A program made the translations under genes and the position numbers. From NCBI RefSeq assembly GCF_900182595.1, contig NZ_FXTN01000004.1, positions 248,001 to 312,000 of the forward strand: a stretch of DNA of 64,000 bases, read 5' to 3'. The stretch is from Pedobacter westerhofensis (lineage in GTDB: Bacteria > Bacteroidota > Bacteroidia > Sphingobacteriales > Sphingobacteriaceae). The notes below the pieces were generated by a model that searched no databases, was not told where the DNA came from, and saw only the letters and a list, made by a program, of their open reading frames with translations. How positions within the stretch are numbered: position 1 is the stretch's first letter; each line of letters opens with the position of its first letter. Positions 52,578 through 61,642 of the stretch are shown here, piece after piece.

Positions 52578-52608
52578 ATCCTGACAGGATTTATTCAATT
52601 CGTTGAAT
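52578..52608. promoter_or_regulatory. Two adjacent palindromes upstream of the LutA-like gene
   Basis: ATCCTGACAGGAT (52578-52590) is a perfect 6+1+6 palindrome, and ATTCAA-TTCG-TTGAAT (52593-52608) is a 6-bp stem with a TTCG loop. They lie 28-59 bases before the start at 52637. They may be an operator, or a weak terminator of the transporter gene. Confidence 0.35.
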
Positions 52609-52636
52609 CGTCGGACAAATAAAATTAGACCAATTG

Positions 52637-53374
52637 ATGAAAGTAGAATTATTTATCCCTTGTTTTGTTGATCAGTTATATCCTGAGACAGCATTCAGCA
52701 CCATCAAACTGCTGGAGAAAGCAGGATGTGAGGTAGATTATAACCCGGGCCAGACCTGCTGCGGGCAGCCGGCCTATAATGCCGGGTACTGGGAACAGGC
52801 AAAGGAAACGGGTACTAAATTTCTGAACGATTTCTCCGGCAGCAATTATATCGTTGCTCCTTCTGCCTCTTGTGTAGGCATGGTGAAAAATGGCTTTAAC
52901 GATTTATTTACCAATTCAAACGTCCACAATAAATGCAGGACCCTGCAGGGCAATATCTTTGAACTGTCGGATTTCCTGATCAATGTACTGAAGAAGGATT
53001 ATTTTGGTGCCGAGCTGGAAGGTAAAGCGGTATATCACGACTCCTGCAGTGGCCTCCGTGAATGCAAGATCAAGGAAGAACCGAGACAGCTGCTGGACAA
53101 GGTCCACGGACTGGAAATGCTGGAAATGAAGGACACCGATATGTGCTGCGGTTTTGGCGGTACCTTTGCAGTGAAGTTTGATGCGATTTCATCGGCCATG
53201 GCAGAGCAGAAGGTAAACCATGCGCTGGACCAGGATGCAGATTATATCATTTCAACAGATTTGTCCTGCCTGATGCACCTGCAGGGGTATATCGACCAGA
53301 ATAACCTATCTTTAAAGACGATGCACCTGGCAGATGTACTGGCTAACGGATGGCTGGAAAGCACTGAATATTAA
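52637..53374 (+). CDS. LutA/YkgE-like (Fe-S)-binding oxidoreductase subunit
   Basis: A 245-residue protein of the CCG-domain family (LutA, YkgE, glycolate oxidase GlcF-like). Both cysteine motifs are present: GQTCCGQPAYNAG and DMCCGFGGTF, with a further Cys in YHDSCSGLRECKIK. They bind a [4Fe-4S] or noncubane cluster. In other bacteria LutA works with LutB and LutC to oxidise lactate. No lutB or lutC is here, so the partner must be elsewhere. The start is ATG 52637, one codon after an in-frame TTG. Two palindromes lie upstream. Confidence 0.9.
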   Translation: MKVELFIPCFVDQLYPETAFSTIKLLEKAGCEVDYNPGQTCCGQPAYNAGYWEQAKETGTKFLNDFSGSNYIVAPSASCVGMVKNGFNDLFTNSNVHNKCRTLQGNIFELSDFLINVLKKDYFGAELEGKAVYHDSCSGLRECKIKEEPRQLLDKVHGLEMLEMKDTDMCCGFGGTFAVKFDAISSAMAEQKVNHALDQDADYIISTDLSCLMHLQGYIDQNNLSLKTMHLADVLANGWLESTEY

Positions 53375-53446
53375 TATTTATTTAACCTTTTTTAACATCT
53401 TGCTGTGGTTGCTTTGAATTAATTTTGCATGTTTAACTGATATACA

Positions 53447-54286
53447 ATGAACCGATTTCTTATCGCCTCAATCTGTGTGCTGGGCCTTTCTGCCCAGCTT
53501 AAAGCACAACCAAAAAAATCTGGTGCCATTCAATTTGAAAGCACTTTTGACCCGGCGGCCATGGCTGCTGCCAATGGGATCAAACTAAGCGAACAGGCTT
53601 TGGCAAGAATGCCGAAAAGCTCGGTCTCCAACTACGAACTGCTGTTTAACTTAACCAATGCCAGCTACATGCCGGTAGAGGAAACGGAAGACAGCAATAA
53701 CAGCGGCGGACAGGGCGGAGGCTTTCGTTTCGGCGGCTTTGGAGGTACCAATAAAGATTACTATTATCAATTTGCTGAGCATAAACTGTCAGAGGTTTTC
53801 GATCTAAACGATTCCACTTTTGTGATGGAAGATAAACTGGGCGACCTCTCCCAGCAGGGATTTGGCATGCAGCAGGCTGCGCCCGTTGTGGAGTTCATCA
53901 AAAGTGACGACACAAAGAATATCCTCGGTTTTCCATGTCATAAAGTGACGGTAAAGACTACCATTAAACGCAAGATCATGGAAGAGGAGAAGGTGATTAC
54001 TGACGAAACAAGCGTTTGGTATACCAATGATCTGGGTTTTGATTTTTCACCGAATCCAGGATTATGGACTGAAGGTGCTGTACTGGCGATCGAAGGAAAG
54101 GGCACGCATGTCTATGCTAAAAGCATCGAGTTCCGTAAAGTAAGCGAAAAAGACGTGAGCCTGCCGAAAAAAGTGATCCCCCTCACTCAGGCACAATACC
54201 GCGCTAAAATGGAAGCACGGAGAAAACAGTTCCGCGGAAACCGAACGGGCGCCAACGGACAGGTAAGAACAATAACGATTAACTAA
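53447..54286 (+). CDS. GLPGLI-family-like secreted protein
   Basis: A 279-residue exported protein with a signal peptide (ending LKAQ). It resembles the GLPGLI family of Bacteroidota: SNYELLFNLTNASYMP, a middle FDLNDSTFVMEDK strand, NILGFPCHKVTVKT and SVWYTNDLGFDFSPNPGLWTEGAVLAIEGKG. The namesake GLPGLI is replaced by GLWTEGAVL, so it is a diverged member. A Gly-rich insert (GGQGGGFRFGGFGG, about residue 90) and a basic C-terminal tail (MEARRKQFRGNRTG) are unusual. The function is unknown; family members are often linked to outer-membrane proteins. An intrinsic terminator follows. Confidence 0.72.
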   Translation: MNRFLIASICVLGLSAQLKAQPKKSGAIQFESTFDPAAMAAANGIKLSEQALARMPKSSVSNYELLFNLTNASYMPVEETEDSNNSGGQGGGFRFGGFGGTNKDYYYQFAEHKLSEVFDLNDSTFVMEDKLGDLSQQGFGMQQAAPVVEFIKSDDTKNILGFPCHKVTVKTTIKRKIMEEEKVITDETSVWYTNDLGFDFSPNPGLWTEGAVLAIEGKGTHVYAKSIEFRKVSEKDVSLPKKVIPLTQAQYRAKMEARRKQFRGNRTGANGQVRTITIN

Positions 54287-54301
54287 GCGAAATGATATAA
54301 C

Positions 54302-54323
54302 AGGCCTGCAAAGGCCTTTTTTA
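54302..54323 (+). terminator. Intrinsic terminator after the GLPGLI-like gene
   Basis: AGGCC (54302-54306) and GGCCT (54313-54317) form a short GC-rich stem with a six-base loop, followed by TTTTTT. Confidence 0.8.
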
Positions 54324-54735
54324 TTTGCCCTGGTGCTGATCAGGTGATCGTTCAGTTTGGAATTTATACACAATTTTGCGAAGCTTTTTACCGTAATTTT
54401 ACACTGCATTTTCCTCCAGGATTACCCTCCCTTTTTTATACCCTTTTTCAATCTATTTGCTGGTAGCTAAAACGAGTTACCAACACCTTTAGCAGATCTT
54501 TTCAGCTCATGTTTTTTTTAGACAATACTCTTTTTTCGAGTCTGTTGCGAATCGGTTGTACATAAGTATAACTATTTTTTAGCCCCTAGGGGTAAAGAAT
54601 CCGTCATAATTGGCAGCGTATTTTCCACTGGTGTTGATAACATTTAGAATCATTCCACGGCAGAATTTGCATTTTTGATCTCCGCTAAAATAGGTCGGCA
54701 TGAGGGCTGATTGAATTAAAAAAGAACCTTCGCAA
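54324..54735. other. Gene-free leader region before the nrd operon
   Basis: About 410 AT-rich bases precede nrdH. I see GGTAGCT/AGTTACC (about 54463-54483) as a weak stem and a CCCCTAGGGG palindrome at 54583-54592, 144 bases before nrdH. No clear cobalamin riboswitch is present. The region must hold the nrd promoter, but I cannot place it. A long untranslated leader is possible. Confidence 0.4.
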
Positions 54736-54978
54736 ATGAGCACAAAAAGAATCATCAAATTCGAAAAAGACGATTGCAATCCATGCAATATGGTTTCAGA
54801 ATACCTGGACAGAAAAGGTGTGGTATATGAAACAATCAATCCGTTTAACCAGCCGGAACTGGCCATGCAGTTCAGGGTGCGTTCTGTTCCAACTGTCATC
54901 CTGATGGAGCAGGAGCAGGAACTGCAACGCGTAATTGGTTTTAAACCCGAAGAATTATCTGCCCTGCTGGCAAGTTAG
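54736..54978 (+). CDS. nrdH: NrdH-like glutaredoxin/thioredoxin
   Basis: An 80-residue thioredoxin-fold protein with the redox motif CNPC near residue 14 and the cis-Pro loop RSVPTVILM. It lies first in a row with nrdI, nrdE and nrdF, so it probably supplies electrons to the class Ib ribonucleotide reductase. The motif (CNPC) differs from E. coli NrdH (CVQC) and is thioredoxin-like in sequence. It ends 21 bases before nrdI. The length is normal for NrdH. Confidence 0.85.
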   Translation: MSTKRIIKFEKDDCNPCNMVSEYLDRKGVVYETINPFNQPELAMQFRVRSVPTVILMEQEQELQRVIGFKPEELSALLAS

Positions 54979-54999
54979 GGATTCAATGACCTGCAGCTG

Positions 55000-55362
55000 A
55001 TGACCTGGATTTATTACGACAGTAAAACGGGAAATGTGGAACGCTTTGTAAACCGGCTTAAACTCCACCGCGACTGGAGGATACAGAAGATCGGGGGCAC
55101 ATTTAAGCCAGAGCATGCCGGGCACCTGATTACCTATACCACTGGCTTTGGAGAAGTACCACTTTCCACGCTGCATTTTCTGGAACAGAACAGCAGCATG
55201 ATCAAATCGGTAACGGCCAGTGGTAACAAAAACTGGGGCCCGAACTACGGGATGGCAGCAACAAAGATCTCAGCACAGTTTCACCTGCCGGTGCTGATGC
55301 AGTTTGAGCTTTCGGGCACGATGGCAGACATTCAAAAATTTATAGACAATATAGAGGGCTAA
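55000..55362 (+). CDS. nrdI: NrdI flavodoxin, maturation factor of class Ib RNR
   Basis: A 120-residue FMN protein that supplies the oxidant for assembly of the Mn2-tyrosyl radical in NrdF. The N-terminal phosphate loop (YYDSKTGNVERFV) and the glycine-rich segment (ITYTTGFGEVPLSTLHFLE) with SGNKNWGPNYGMAA are typical of NrdI. It ends six bases before nrdE. The presence of nrdI strongly supports a manganese-dependent class Ib enzyme. Confidence 0.92.
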   Translation: MTWIYYDSKTGNVERFVNRLKLHRDWRIQKIGGTFKPEHAGHLITYTTGFGEVPLSTLHFLEQNSSMIKSVTASGNKNWGPNYGMAATKISAQFHLPVLMQFELSGTMADIQKFIDNIEG

Positions 55363-55367
55363 TAGAT

Positions 55368-57458
55368 ATGGTAACTAAAAAATGGATCTTGCTGAACAAC
55401 GAGATCATGGTAAAAAACGACGACGAATTCAGCCTTCACAAAGATAAGGAAGCCGTGCGTTCCTATTTTCTTGACTATGTCAACAAAAACACGGTTTTCT
55501 TTTACACCCTGAAAGAAAAAATCGACTACCTGATTGAACAGGAATATTATATTGACTTTTACCAGTGGTACACTTTTGAGCAGATGCAGGAAGTGTATGA
55601 TATGGTTTATGCCAAGAAATTCAGGTTTCAGTCTTTCATGAGCGCATTCAAATTCTTCCAGAGCTATGCGCTCAGGGACGATAGCGGCGAGAAATTCCTG
55701 GAACGCTATGAAGACCGCGTAGTTGCGGTTTCGCTGTTCCTGGCCAGGGGCGATGTGAAACAGGCACTGGAATATGCAGAAATGCTGATCAACCAGGAAT
55801 ACCAGCCTGCAACACCTACCTTTTTAAACTCAGGTAAAAAACGTTCGGGTGAACTTGTTTCCTGTTTCCTGGATGAAATCGGTGATAACCTGAACGGTAT
55901 CGGATACGCGATTGATTCGGCAATGAAACTGTCGTCAATCGGCGGAGGTGTTTCCTTCAACCTGTCGAAAATCCGCGCCAGGGGCGAATCCATCAAAGAT
56001 GTGGAAGGCCGCGCTGGCGGGGTGCTTCCGATCATGAAGATCCTGGAAGATACTTTCTCTTATGCCAACCAGCTGGGGCAACGTCCGGGAGCAGGAGCGG
56101 TGTACCTGAATGTATTCCATACGGATATCGAGGAGTTCCTCGACTGTAAAAAGATCAATGTTGATGAGAAAGTAAGGATCAAATCACTGTCTATCGGTGT
56201 GGTAGTTCCTGATAAGTTTATGGAACTGGCCGAAAAGGACGAAGCCTGCTACCTTTTCCATCCGCACACGGTATTAAAACAATACGGCAAATATCTTGAT
56301 GAAATGGATATGGACGAGATGTACGAAGAGCTCGTGACCAATCCTGCCGTAAAAAAGAAAAAAGTAAATGCACGTCACCTGATGGTGAAGATCGCGCAGA
56401 CACAAAAAGAAAGCGGTTACCCGTACCTGTTCTTTAAAGGGAATGCCAACAGGGGCCATGCTCTAAAAGATATAGGCAACGTAAAGTTCTCCAATCTCTG
56501 CACCGAGATCATGCAGATCTCAGATGTATCTGATATTGAGATTTACGGTACTGAAGATAAAATCCGTTACGGGATTTCCTGCAACCTGGGCTCCCTGAAC
56601 ATTGCTACGGTAATGGACAACAAGAGGATCAAGGAAGCGGTGAAAACAGCGATGCGCTCCCTGACGATCGTTTCTGATATCACCAATATTGCAATGGTGC
56701 CATCGGTACAGAAAGCAAACAAGGAGCTGCACAGCGTAGGGCTTGGCGCCATGAACCTGCACGGGTTTCTGGCCAAGAATTTTATCATGTACGAAAGCAA
56801 AGAGGCGCTTGATTTCTGTAATGTGTTCTTTATGATGGTCAACTTTTACTCACTGCAAAGCTCTATGGAGATTGCCCGGGAAAGAAAAGAAACCTTTGTA
56901 GGTTTTGAATCATCGGAGTATGCCAACGGAAATTACTTTGCGCAGTATATCGCCAAAGATATCGTTCCTGTGAATGATAAAATCGCTGCCCTGTTTGAAG
57001 GCGTGGAGATCCCTACAGCGGCCGACTGGGCACAGCTGATGGCTGATGTGAAGGAACATGGTATATTCCATGCCTACAGGCTCGCTATTGCGCCTAACCA
57101 GTCTACATCCTATATCATGAACGCTACTGCATCGGTAATGCCAGTGGTGGATGTAATTGAGGTAAGGGAATATGGCGACAGTACTACATACTATCCGATG
57201 CCATACCTGGACAATGACAATTACTTCTTCTATAAATCTGCCTATGATATGGACCAGAAGAATGTACTGAGACTGATCTCGGTGATCCAGAAACATGTAG
57301 ACCAGGGAATTTCTACAATCCTGCACACCAATACGAAGGATACCACGCGTGATATTGCAAAATATTATATTTATGCGCATAAAATGGGATTGAAATCCCT
57401 GTATTATACCCGTACCAGGAAAGCCGGTATTGACGAATGTGTGTCCTGTTCAGTGTAA
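55368..57458 (+). CDS. nrdE: Class Ib ribonucleotide reductase, catalytic alpha subunit
   Basis: The catalytic subunit of ribonucleotide reductase, 696 residues. Active-site segments are visible: PATPTFLNSGKKRSGELVSCFLDE (with one of the redox Cys), FSNLCTEIMQ (radical Cys region), SCNLGSLNIA and the late NQSTSYIMNATASVMPV. The N-terminal region lacks a full ATP-cone, as expected for NrdE. The C-terminal Cys pair is CVSC (ending CVSCSV), slightly unlike the usual CxxC-x-hydrophobic end. It starts six bases after nrdI and its partner nrdF follows 23 bases downstream. Confidence 0.95.
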   Translation: MVTKKWILLNNEIMVKNDDEFSLHKDKEAVRSYFLDYVNKNTVFFYTLKEKIDYLIEQEYYIDFYQWYTFEQMQEVYDMVYAKKFRFQSFMSAFKFFQSYALRDDSGEKFLERYEDRVVAVSLFLARGDVKQALEYAEMLINQEYQPATPTFLNSGKKRSGELVSCFLDEIGDNLNGIGYAIDSAMKLSSIGGGVSFNLSKIRARGESIKDVEGRAGGVLPIMKILEDTFSYANQLGQRPGAGAVYLNVFHTDIEEFLDCKKINVDEKVRIKSLSIGVVVPDKFMELAEKDEACYLFHPHTVLKQYGKYLDEMDMDEMYEELVTNPAVKKKKVNARHLMVKIAQTQKESGYPYLFFKGNANRGHALKDIGNVKFSNLCTEIMQISDVSDIEIYGTEDKIRYGISCNLGSLNIATVMDNKRIKEAVKTAMRSLTIVSDITNIAMVPSVQKANKELHSVGLGAMNLHGFLAKNFIMYESKEALDFCNVFFMMVNFYSLQSSMEIARERKETFVGFESSEYANGNYFAQYIAKDIVPVNDKIAALFEGVEIPTAADWAQLMADVKEHGIFHAYRLAIAPNQSTSYIMNATASVMPVVDVIEVREYGDSTTYYPMPYLDNDNYFFYKSAYDMDQKNVLRLISVIQKHVDQGISTILHTNTKDTTRDIAKYYIYAHKMGLKSLYYTRTRKAGIDECVSCSV

Positions 57459-57481
57459 ACCTATAATCTAAGAAAAACAAA

Positions 57482-58465
57482 ATGAGCAATTATAAAGCTG
57501 TAAACTGGAATACACCCGAAAACGATTATGCAGGCATGTTCTGGGAGCAGAACCTTCGCCAGTTTTGGGTAGATACAGAATATATCCCTTCCAAAGATAT
57601 TGACATCTGGAAAACGCTGGCACCTGAGATCCAGGAAGCTTATAAAAGGGCGCTGGGCGGGCTAACGCTGCTGGATACCCTGCAAAGCCATACGGGTATG
57701 CCCAAACTGCTTGACCATATTGACGGGCTGCAGAATAAAGCGGTATTGTCTTTCATGTGTATGATGGAAGCCATCCATGCCAAGTCGTACTCCACGATTT
57801 TTACTACGGTAGCGACTACAGCAGAGATCAATGAGCTTTTTGAATGGGTAGAAAGCAATAAACTGCTGCAGTTTAAGGCGGCTACGATTGATAAATATTA
57901 CAGAAAGCTGGATGCCGATCAGGTGAGCAACGAGACCCTGTTTATGGGACTGGCAGCTTCAGTACTGCTGGAAACTTTCCTGTTCTACAGCGGGTTCTTT
58001 ATGCCGCTCTGGTTATCAGGACAGGGACAGATGGTAGCCAGTGCCGATATCATTAAAAAGATCGTTGCTGATGAATCTATCCACGGTGTGTTCGTAGGAC
58101 TGCTGGCGCAGGATGTTTACAAAAAACTGCCTGACCCTGAGAAGAGCAAAGCCGAACTGGTAGAGCTGCTGACGGAGCTGTACGAAAATGAATTGAAATA
58201 TACCGATGAGTTATATACAGAAGTTGGGCTTACTGCCGACGTGAAGGAGTACATCCGTTACAATGCAAACAAGGCGATGATGAACCTTGGCTTTGAAGAG
58301 ATATTTGAGGTGAAAGCAATTAACTCTATCGTATTAAATGGTTTAAATGGTGAAACTACCCAGCATGATTTCTTCTCCAAGAAATCTACCAACTACGAAA
58401 AAAGCATGGAGGTGATTTATCTCCGTGATGAGGATTTTGAAATGGATGCAGAACCTGTATTCTAA
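57482..58465 (+). CDS. nrdF: Class Ib ribonucleotide reductase, radical beta subunit
   Basis: Carries the tyrosyl radical that starts the reaction in NrdE. At 327 residues it has the expected metal ligands: Asp65, Glu96, His99, Glu164, Glu198, His201, and the radical Tyr103 in EAIHAKSYS. With NrdI present, the metal is probably manganese in vivo. It closes the nrdHIEF operon and is followed by a strong terminator. Confidence 0.96.
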   Translation: MSNYKAVNWNTPENDYAGMFWEQNLRQFWVDTEYIPSKDIDIWKTLAPEIQEAYKRALGGLTLLDTLQSHTGMPKLLDHIDGLQNKAVLSFMCMMEAIHAKSYSTIFTTVATTAEINELFEWVESNKLLQFKAATIDKYYRKLDADQVSNETLFMGLAASVLLETFLFYSGFFMPLWLSGQGQMVASADIIKKIVADESIHGVFVGLLAQDVYKKLPDPEKSKAELVELLTELYENELKYTDELYTEVGLTADVKEYIRYNANKAMMNLGFEEIFEVKAINSIVLNGLNGETTQHDFFSKKSTNYEKSMEVIYLRDEDFEMDAEPVF

Positions 58466-58486
58466 TGATCAGATAAAATGCTGACA

Positions 58487-58523
58487 GAAGCCCGCCCGAT
58501 ACAAATCAGGCGGGCTTCTTTTT
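58487..58523 (+). terminator. Intrinsic terminator of the nrd operon
   Basis: GAAGCCCGCC (58487-58496) pairs perfectly with GGCGGGCTTC (58509-58518), followed by T-rich DNA (TTTTTTA). It lies 21 bases after the nrdF stop. Confidence 0.92.
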
Positions 58524-58607
58524 TAGCGCAACGCCTTAGAAATAAGGGCCAAAATACCCGGAACATTATTCGTGTAATTCGTTACATTTGTTTATACACA
58601 TAATTTA

Positions 58608-60638
58608 ATGCGCTCTGTACTCACTTTTCTTCTTGTCCTGATCTGTTTTGCCTCCAATGGCGAAGTGATCGTGATTGGAAAGAAGTTGCCTTATCAGAGC
58701 CTCGGCAAATCTGTTACGTACCTGAAAGACGCAAAGTCCGGCCTGAGCCTGGCGCAGGTAATCCGGGCAGATCAGGATGGCCGGTTCATCCAGTCCGCTG
58801 CGGAAGTCCTTAATTTTGGCAATTCCAATGCTGCCTACTGGGTGAAGATCTCTTATGTCAATACTACACAGGATGACGCTTATCTTGTGGTTGATCTTGC
58901 AAATATTGAGGTTATCGATTATTACGCTGAAAGCGCTCCCGGTAAATTCCGCAGGGAACATACAGGCAGCATTGCCCCGCTGAACCCTGACGTCGTCACC
59001 GGTAACAAGTATATCTTTACTTTACCTGAAAGCGCTTATCCGGGTGGAATAGAGACTGTTTACCTGCGCGTTAAAAGTGAAAATATACTGCTGCTGCCGA
59101 TCAAGATTGCCCTGTCTGAACAATTGATTGCGGGCATCAATAAGGTAGACAGGTTTGAGGCAATTACCATCGGGATCCTGATGGCGCTCTTCCTGTTCAA
59201 CGTTTCAGTGTACTTTAAATCCAAAGATCTTACTTACCTGTTTTACAGTATCCGGATTTTGGCGCTGTTCATTTACATGATATTTTACTTCCTCGGCTAT
59301 GCCTATCTGCTGGGCGGGGAATTCCGTTACCTGCTGAATACGCACCCTCATCTGTTCCTGGGCCTGGGCTCTATCGCAGGAATAGCCTTTTCTTACCGGT
59401 TTCTAAACTTAAGGGTCACCCTGCCATGGTCGCTGAAGATCATTTATGCGCTCACCGCGGCCTGGATGGTGCTGATCGTAATTTCGGCCCTGGGCTATAA
59501 GAGCGCCGGTTCCAATATTTCGCAGGCCTTATCGCCATTAACGATCATTACCTTATGGGGGCTTGGTTTGGCGGCGTATATCAAAGGGTATAAGCTTGCT
59601 TTATACTTTGTGATCTCCTGGTCTTTTGTATGTATCAGTACTACCGCACTGGTGTTCTGCCTGGCAGGCATCCTGCCATATAATGAGAATTTCCTTCATT
59701 TTGTGCCGCTGGGCTTTATCTTCGAGCTGTTGTTGCTTTCCCTTGCGCTGGGCGACAGGCTAAAGGAGATGAAACGGGCAAGGCTGCAGGAGCATGCCGC
59801 CAAGTTAAAAGTGCAGGAAGAAAACCTGTACCTGATTGGCAGCCAGAATGAGCGGCTTGAAAAAATCGTGGATTCGCGCACGCGGGCACTTAAAAAAATG
59901 GTGCAGTCACTGGAAGCAGCTAATGCCGACAAAACCAGGATATTTTCTATCATTGCCCACGACCTGAGGAGCCCTTTCAATAGCCTGATCAGTCTGTTTT
60001 CATTAAATGATATGGACCTGCTCACTTTCGACGATGTGAAGATGCTGCTCAATGACAGCAGGAAAAACGTTGACAATATCCATAATACACTAAATAACCT
60101 GCTGTACTGGGCTCAAAGCCAGATGAAAGGCATTACTACTGCGCCTTCGCGCTTTAACGTGCGTGTGATGGTAGAAGACCTGATGCTGGTTTACCAACCG
60201 CTGATCAGTAAAAAGAACATCAGAATGGAGATTGCGGTTGATGATGATGCCGATGTCTTTGCCGATCTGAACCAGATCAACCTGGTGATCCGGAACCTGC
60301 TGGACAATGCGATCAAGTTTACGCCGCTGGGATATTATATCCGGATCAGGATCTGGGGCAGCCAGAACCATGTTTTTATTGATGTATGCAATCCTGTAAC
60401 CGATCAGCTCAATATCGATCAGTTTATCCGGAAGGAGCACAGCGAACCTTCCTACGGAACGTCCAATGAACGGGGAGTAGGCCTTGGCCTGCATTTGTGC
60501 CGCGACTTTGTAGCTAAAAATAAAGGTATCCTCAAAGTGAGCAAGGAAGATGATTGCGTTGTGCTCCGGTTCAATTTGCCTAAGTTCAGGATTGAGTCGT
60601 CCCCAGCCGTAGAAGCTGAACTGGCGGAAAAGGCCTAA
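58608..60638 (+). CDS. 7TM-DISM sensor histidine kinase
   Basis: A 676-residue membrane kinase. The signal peptide (about 1-18) is followed by a periplasmic 7TMR-DISMED2 domain (about 30-165), which in relatives binds carbohydrates or other ligands. Seven membrane helices (about 185-385) and a coiled coil (385-440) come next. The HisKA region has His451 (IIAHDLRSPFNSL), and the HATPase domain shows NLLDNAIKFT and GVGLGLHLC. All kinase motifs are in place. No response regulator is adjacent. The stop overlaps the end of the convergent gene by four bases. Confidence 0.93.
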   Translation: MRSVLTFLLVLICFASNGEVIVIGKKLPYQSLGKSVTYLKDAKSGLSLAQVIRADQDGRFIQSAAEVLNFGNSNAAYWVKISYVNTTQDDAYLVVDLANIEVIDYYAESAPGKFRREHTGSIAPLNPDVVTGNKYIFTLPESAYPGGIETVYLRVKSENILLLPIKIALSEQLIAGINKVDRFEAITIGILMALFLFNVSVYFKSKDLTYLFYSIRILALFIYMIFYFLGYAYLLGGEFRYLLNTHPHLFLGLGSIAGIAFSYRFLNLRVTLPWSLKIIYALTAAWMVLIVISALGYKSAGSNISQALSPLTIITLWGLGLAAYIKGYKLALYFVISWSFVCISTTALVFCLAGILPYNENFLHFVPLGFIFELLLLSLALGDRLKEMKRARLQEHAAKLKVQEENLYLIGSQNERLEKIVDSRTRALKKMVQSLEAANADKTRIFSIIAHDLRSPFNSLISLFSLNDMDLLTFDDVKMLLNDSRKNVDNIHNTLNNLLYWAQSQMKGITTAPSRFNVRVMVEDLMLVYQPLISKKNIRMEIAVDDDADVFADLNQINLVIRNLLDNAIKFTPLGYYIRIRIWGSQNHVFIDVCNPVTDQLNIDQFIRKEHSEPSYGTSNERGVGLGLHLCRDFVAKNKGILKVSKEDDCVVLRFNLPKFRIESSPAVEAELAEKA

Positions 60639-61291
60639 GATTTCTTTTTGTTGAACAGTCTGCTCAGGTTGGGCTTGATCCCGATAGTGAGCGGAATGGC
60701 ATTGAAAGGCCTGCCGCCAACATCCCCAAGGCCATGCATATAACTGGTTTCCATGAACAGATTGGCACCGCCGATATTGTATTCTATGCCGGCACCGGGC
60801 TCGATGATTCCCATGTGATTGGTCTTGTTGTTTAAAACCGCAATATTAGTGGCTTGGTTTACCGCAAGCCGTGGTGTGAGTATAAATCCGCCGCCACCGT
60901 TTACAAATCCGTAGAAGGCCACATTATGGATGATTTTTCTATAGCCAACACCCACCGTTAACAGGTAGGTGGTAGACCTTCCTTTTTCCAGCTGATAGTT
61001 AAATTCCTGATCGGTCTGTGCATTGTCGTATCCGAAAACATGGAGGCTGAATTTGGGATAGAGGAAAACTCCGCCATGACCATTTCCCTGTCCAAGCCCG
61101 ATATTGGCACCGATGGTGGTAGAAAATTTTGGCCTCATAAAATCACTGCTTCCGCCTATCGGAAATGAAAATCCAAAGCCGCTCATCGAATAGAATTTGT
61201 CACTGCGGGGCGGAAGATCCTGTGCATTGGATGGTTTTGAAAATGATAGAAGTAGCAGGGTAGTGCATATGAAACGGGAGTGAATTTTCAT
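60635..61291 (-). CDS. Outer membrane beta-barrel protein of unknown function
   Basis: A 218-residue exported protein with a signal peptide (ending PSNAQ). The body shows alternating hydrophobic strands and turns with many Gly and aromatic residues (SFPIGGSSDFM, FYGFVNGGGGFIL), and ends with a basic stretch rather than the usual terminal Phe. It looks like a small outer-membrane barrel or a porin-like shell. It is convergent with the 7TM-DISM kinase and is preceded by a perfect TGTAACGTTACA palindrome, a possible operator. Confidence 0.7.
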   Translation of the reverse strand: MKIHSRFICTTLLLLSFSKPSNAQDLPPRSDKFYSMSGFGFSFPIGGSSDFMRPKFSTTIGANIGLGQGNGHGGVFLYPKFSLHVFGYDNAQTDQEFNYQLEKGRSTTYLLTVGVGYRKIIHNVAFYGFVNGGGGFILTPRLAVNQATNIAVLNNKTNHMGIIEPGAGIEYNIGGANLFMETSYMHGLGDVGGRPFNAIPLTIGIKPNLSRLFNKKKS

Positions 61292-61305
61292 GGATAGGGT
61301 TGTGG

Positions 61306-61317
61306 TGTAACGTTACA
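61306..61317. promoter_or_regulatory. 12-bp perfect palindrome upstream of the barrel protein
   Basis: TGTAACGTTACA lies 15 bases before the minus-strand start at 61291. The position is right for a repressor or activator site, but I cannot name the protein. Confidence 0.35.
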
Positions 61318-61642
61318 ACAACAGGTTAATGTTAATGTTTAAAATTGGGTACGCTCTGATGATTTAAACGATTAATTTGGTTAGATTAGCAAGACTTCAT
61401 TTCACGTCGAATGACTTAATTTACAAGCAAACAGAATTATATTTGGCCTTTTCAGCCTCCGAATTTAATGTGGCGAACATTTATAATTACCTGTAAATCA
61501 TTAGTTCAAACTTTCTGGTGTAAACTTTAAGTTAGTCTTGCGCCTTTTAAATTAGGATTCTTAACCGGAAATTACAGAATTAAATATTGATATTTAGCAT
61601 TGTGCACTGTCCAACAATGTGTTACATACACTACATCAATTA
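61318..61642. other. Gene-free AT-rich region
   Basis: About 325 bases between the barrel protein and the small gene at 61643. It is AT-rich. I see no repeat, RNA gene or strong hairpin. Confidence 0.4.

Noticed and set aside
54324-54735. Cobalamin riboswitch before the nrd operon
   Set aside because: A CCACTGG string is present, but the conserved B12-box and the other core segments are missing.
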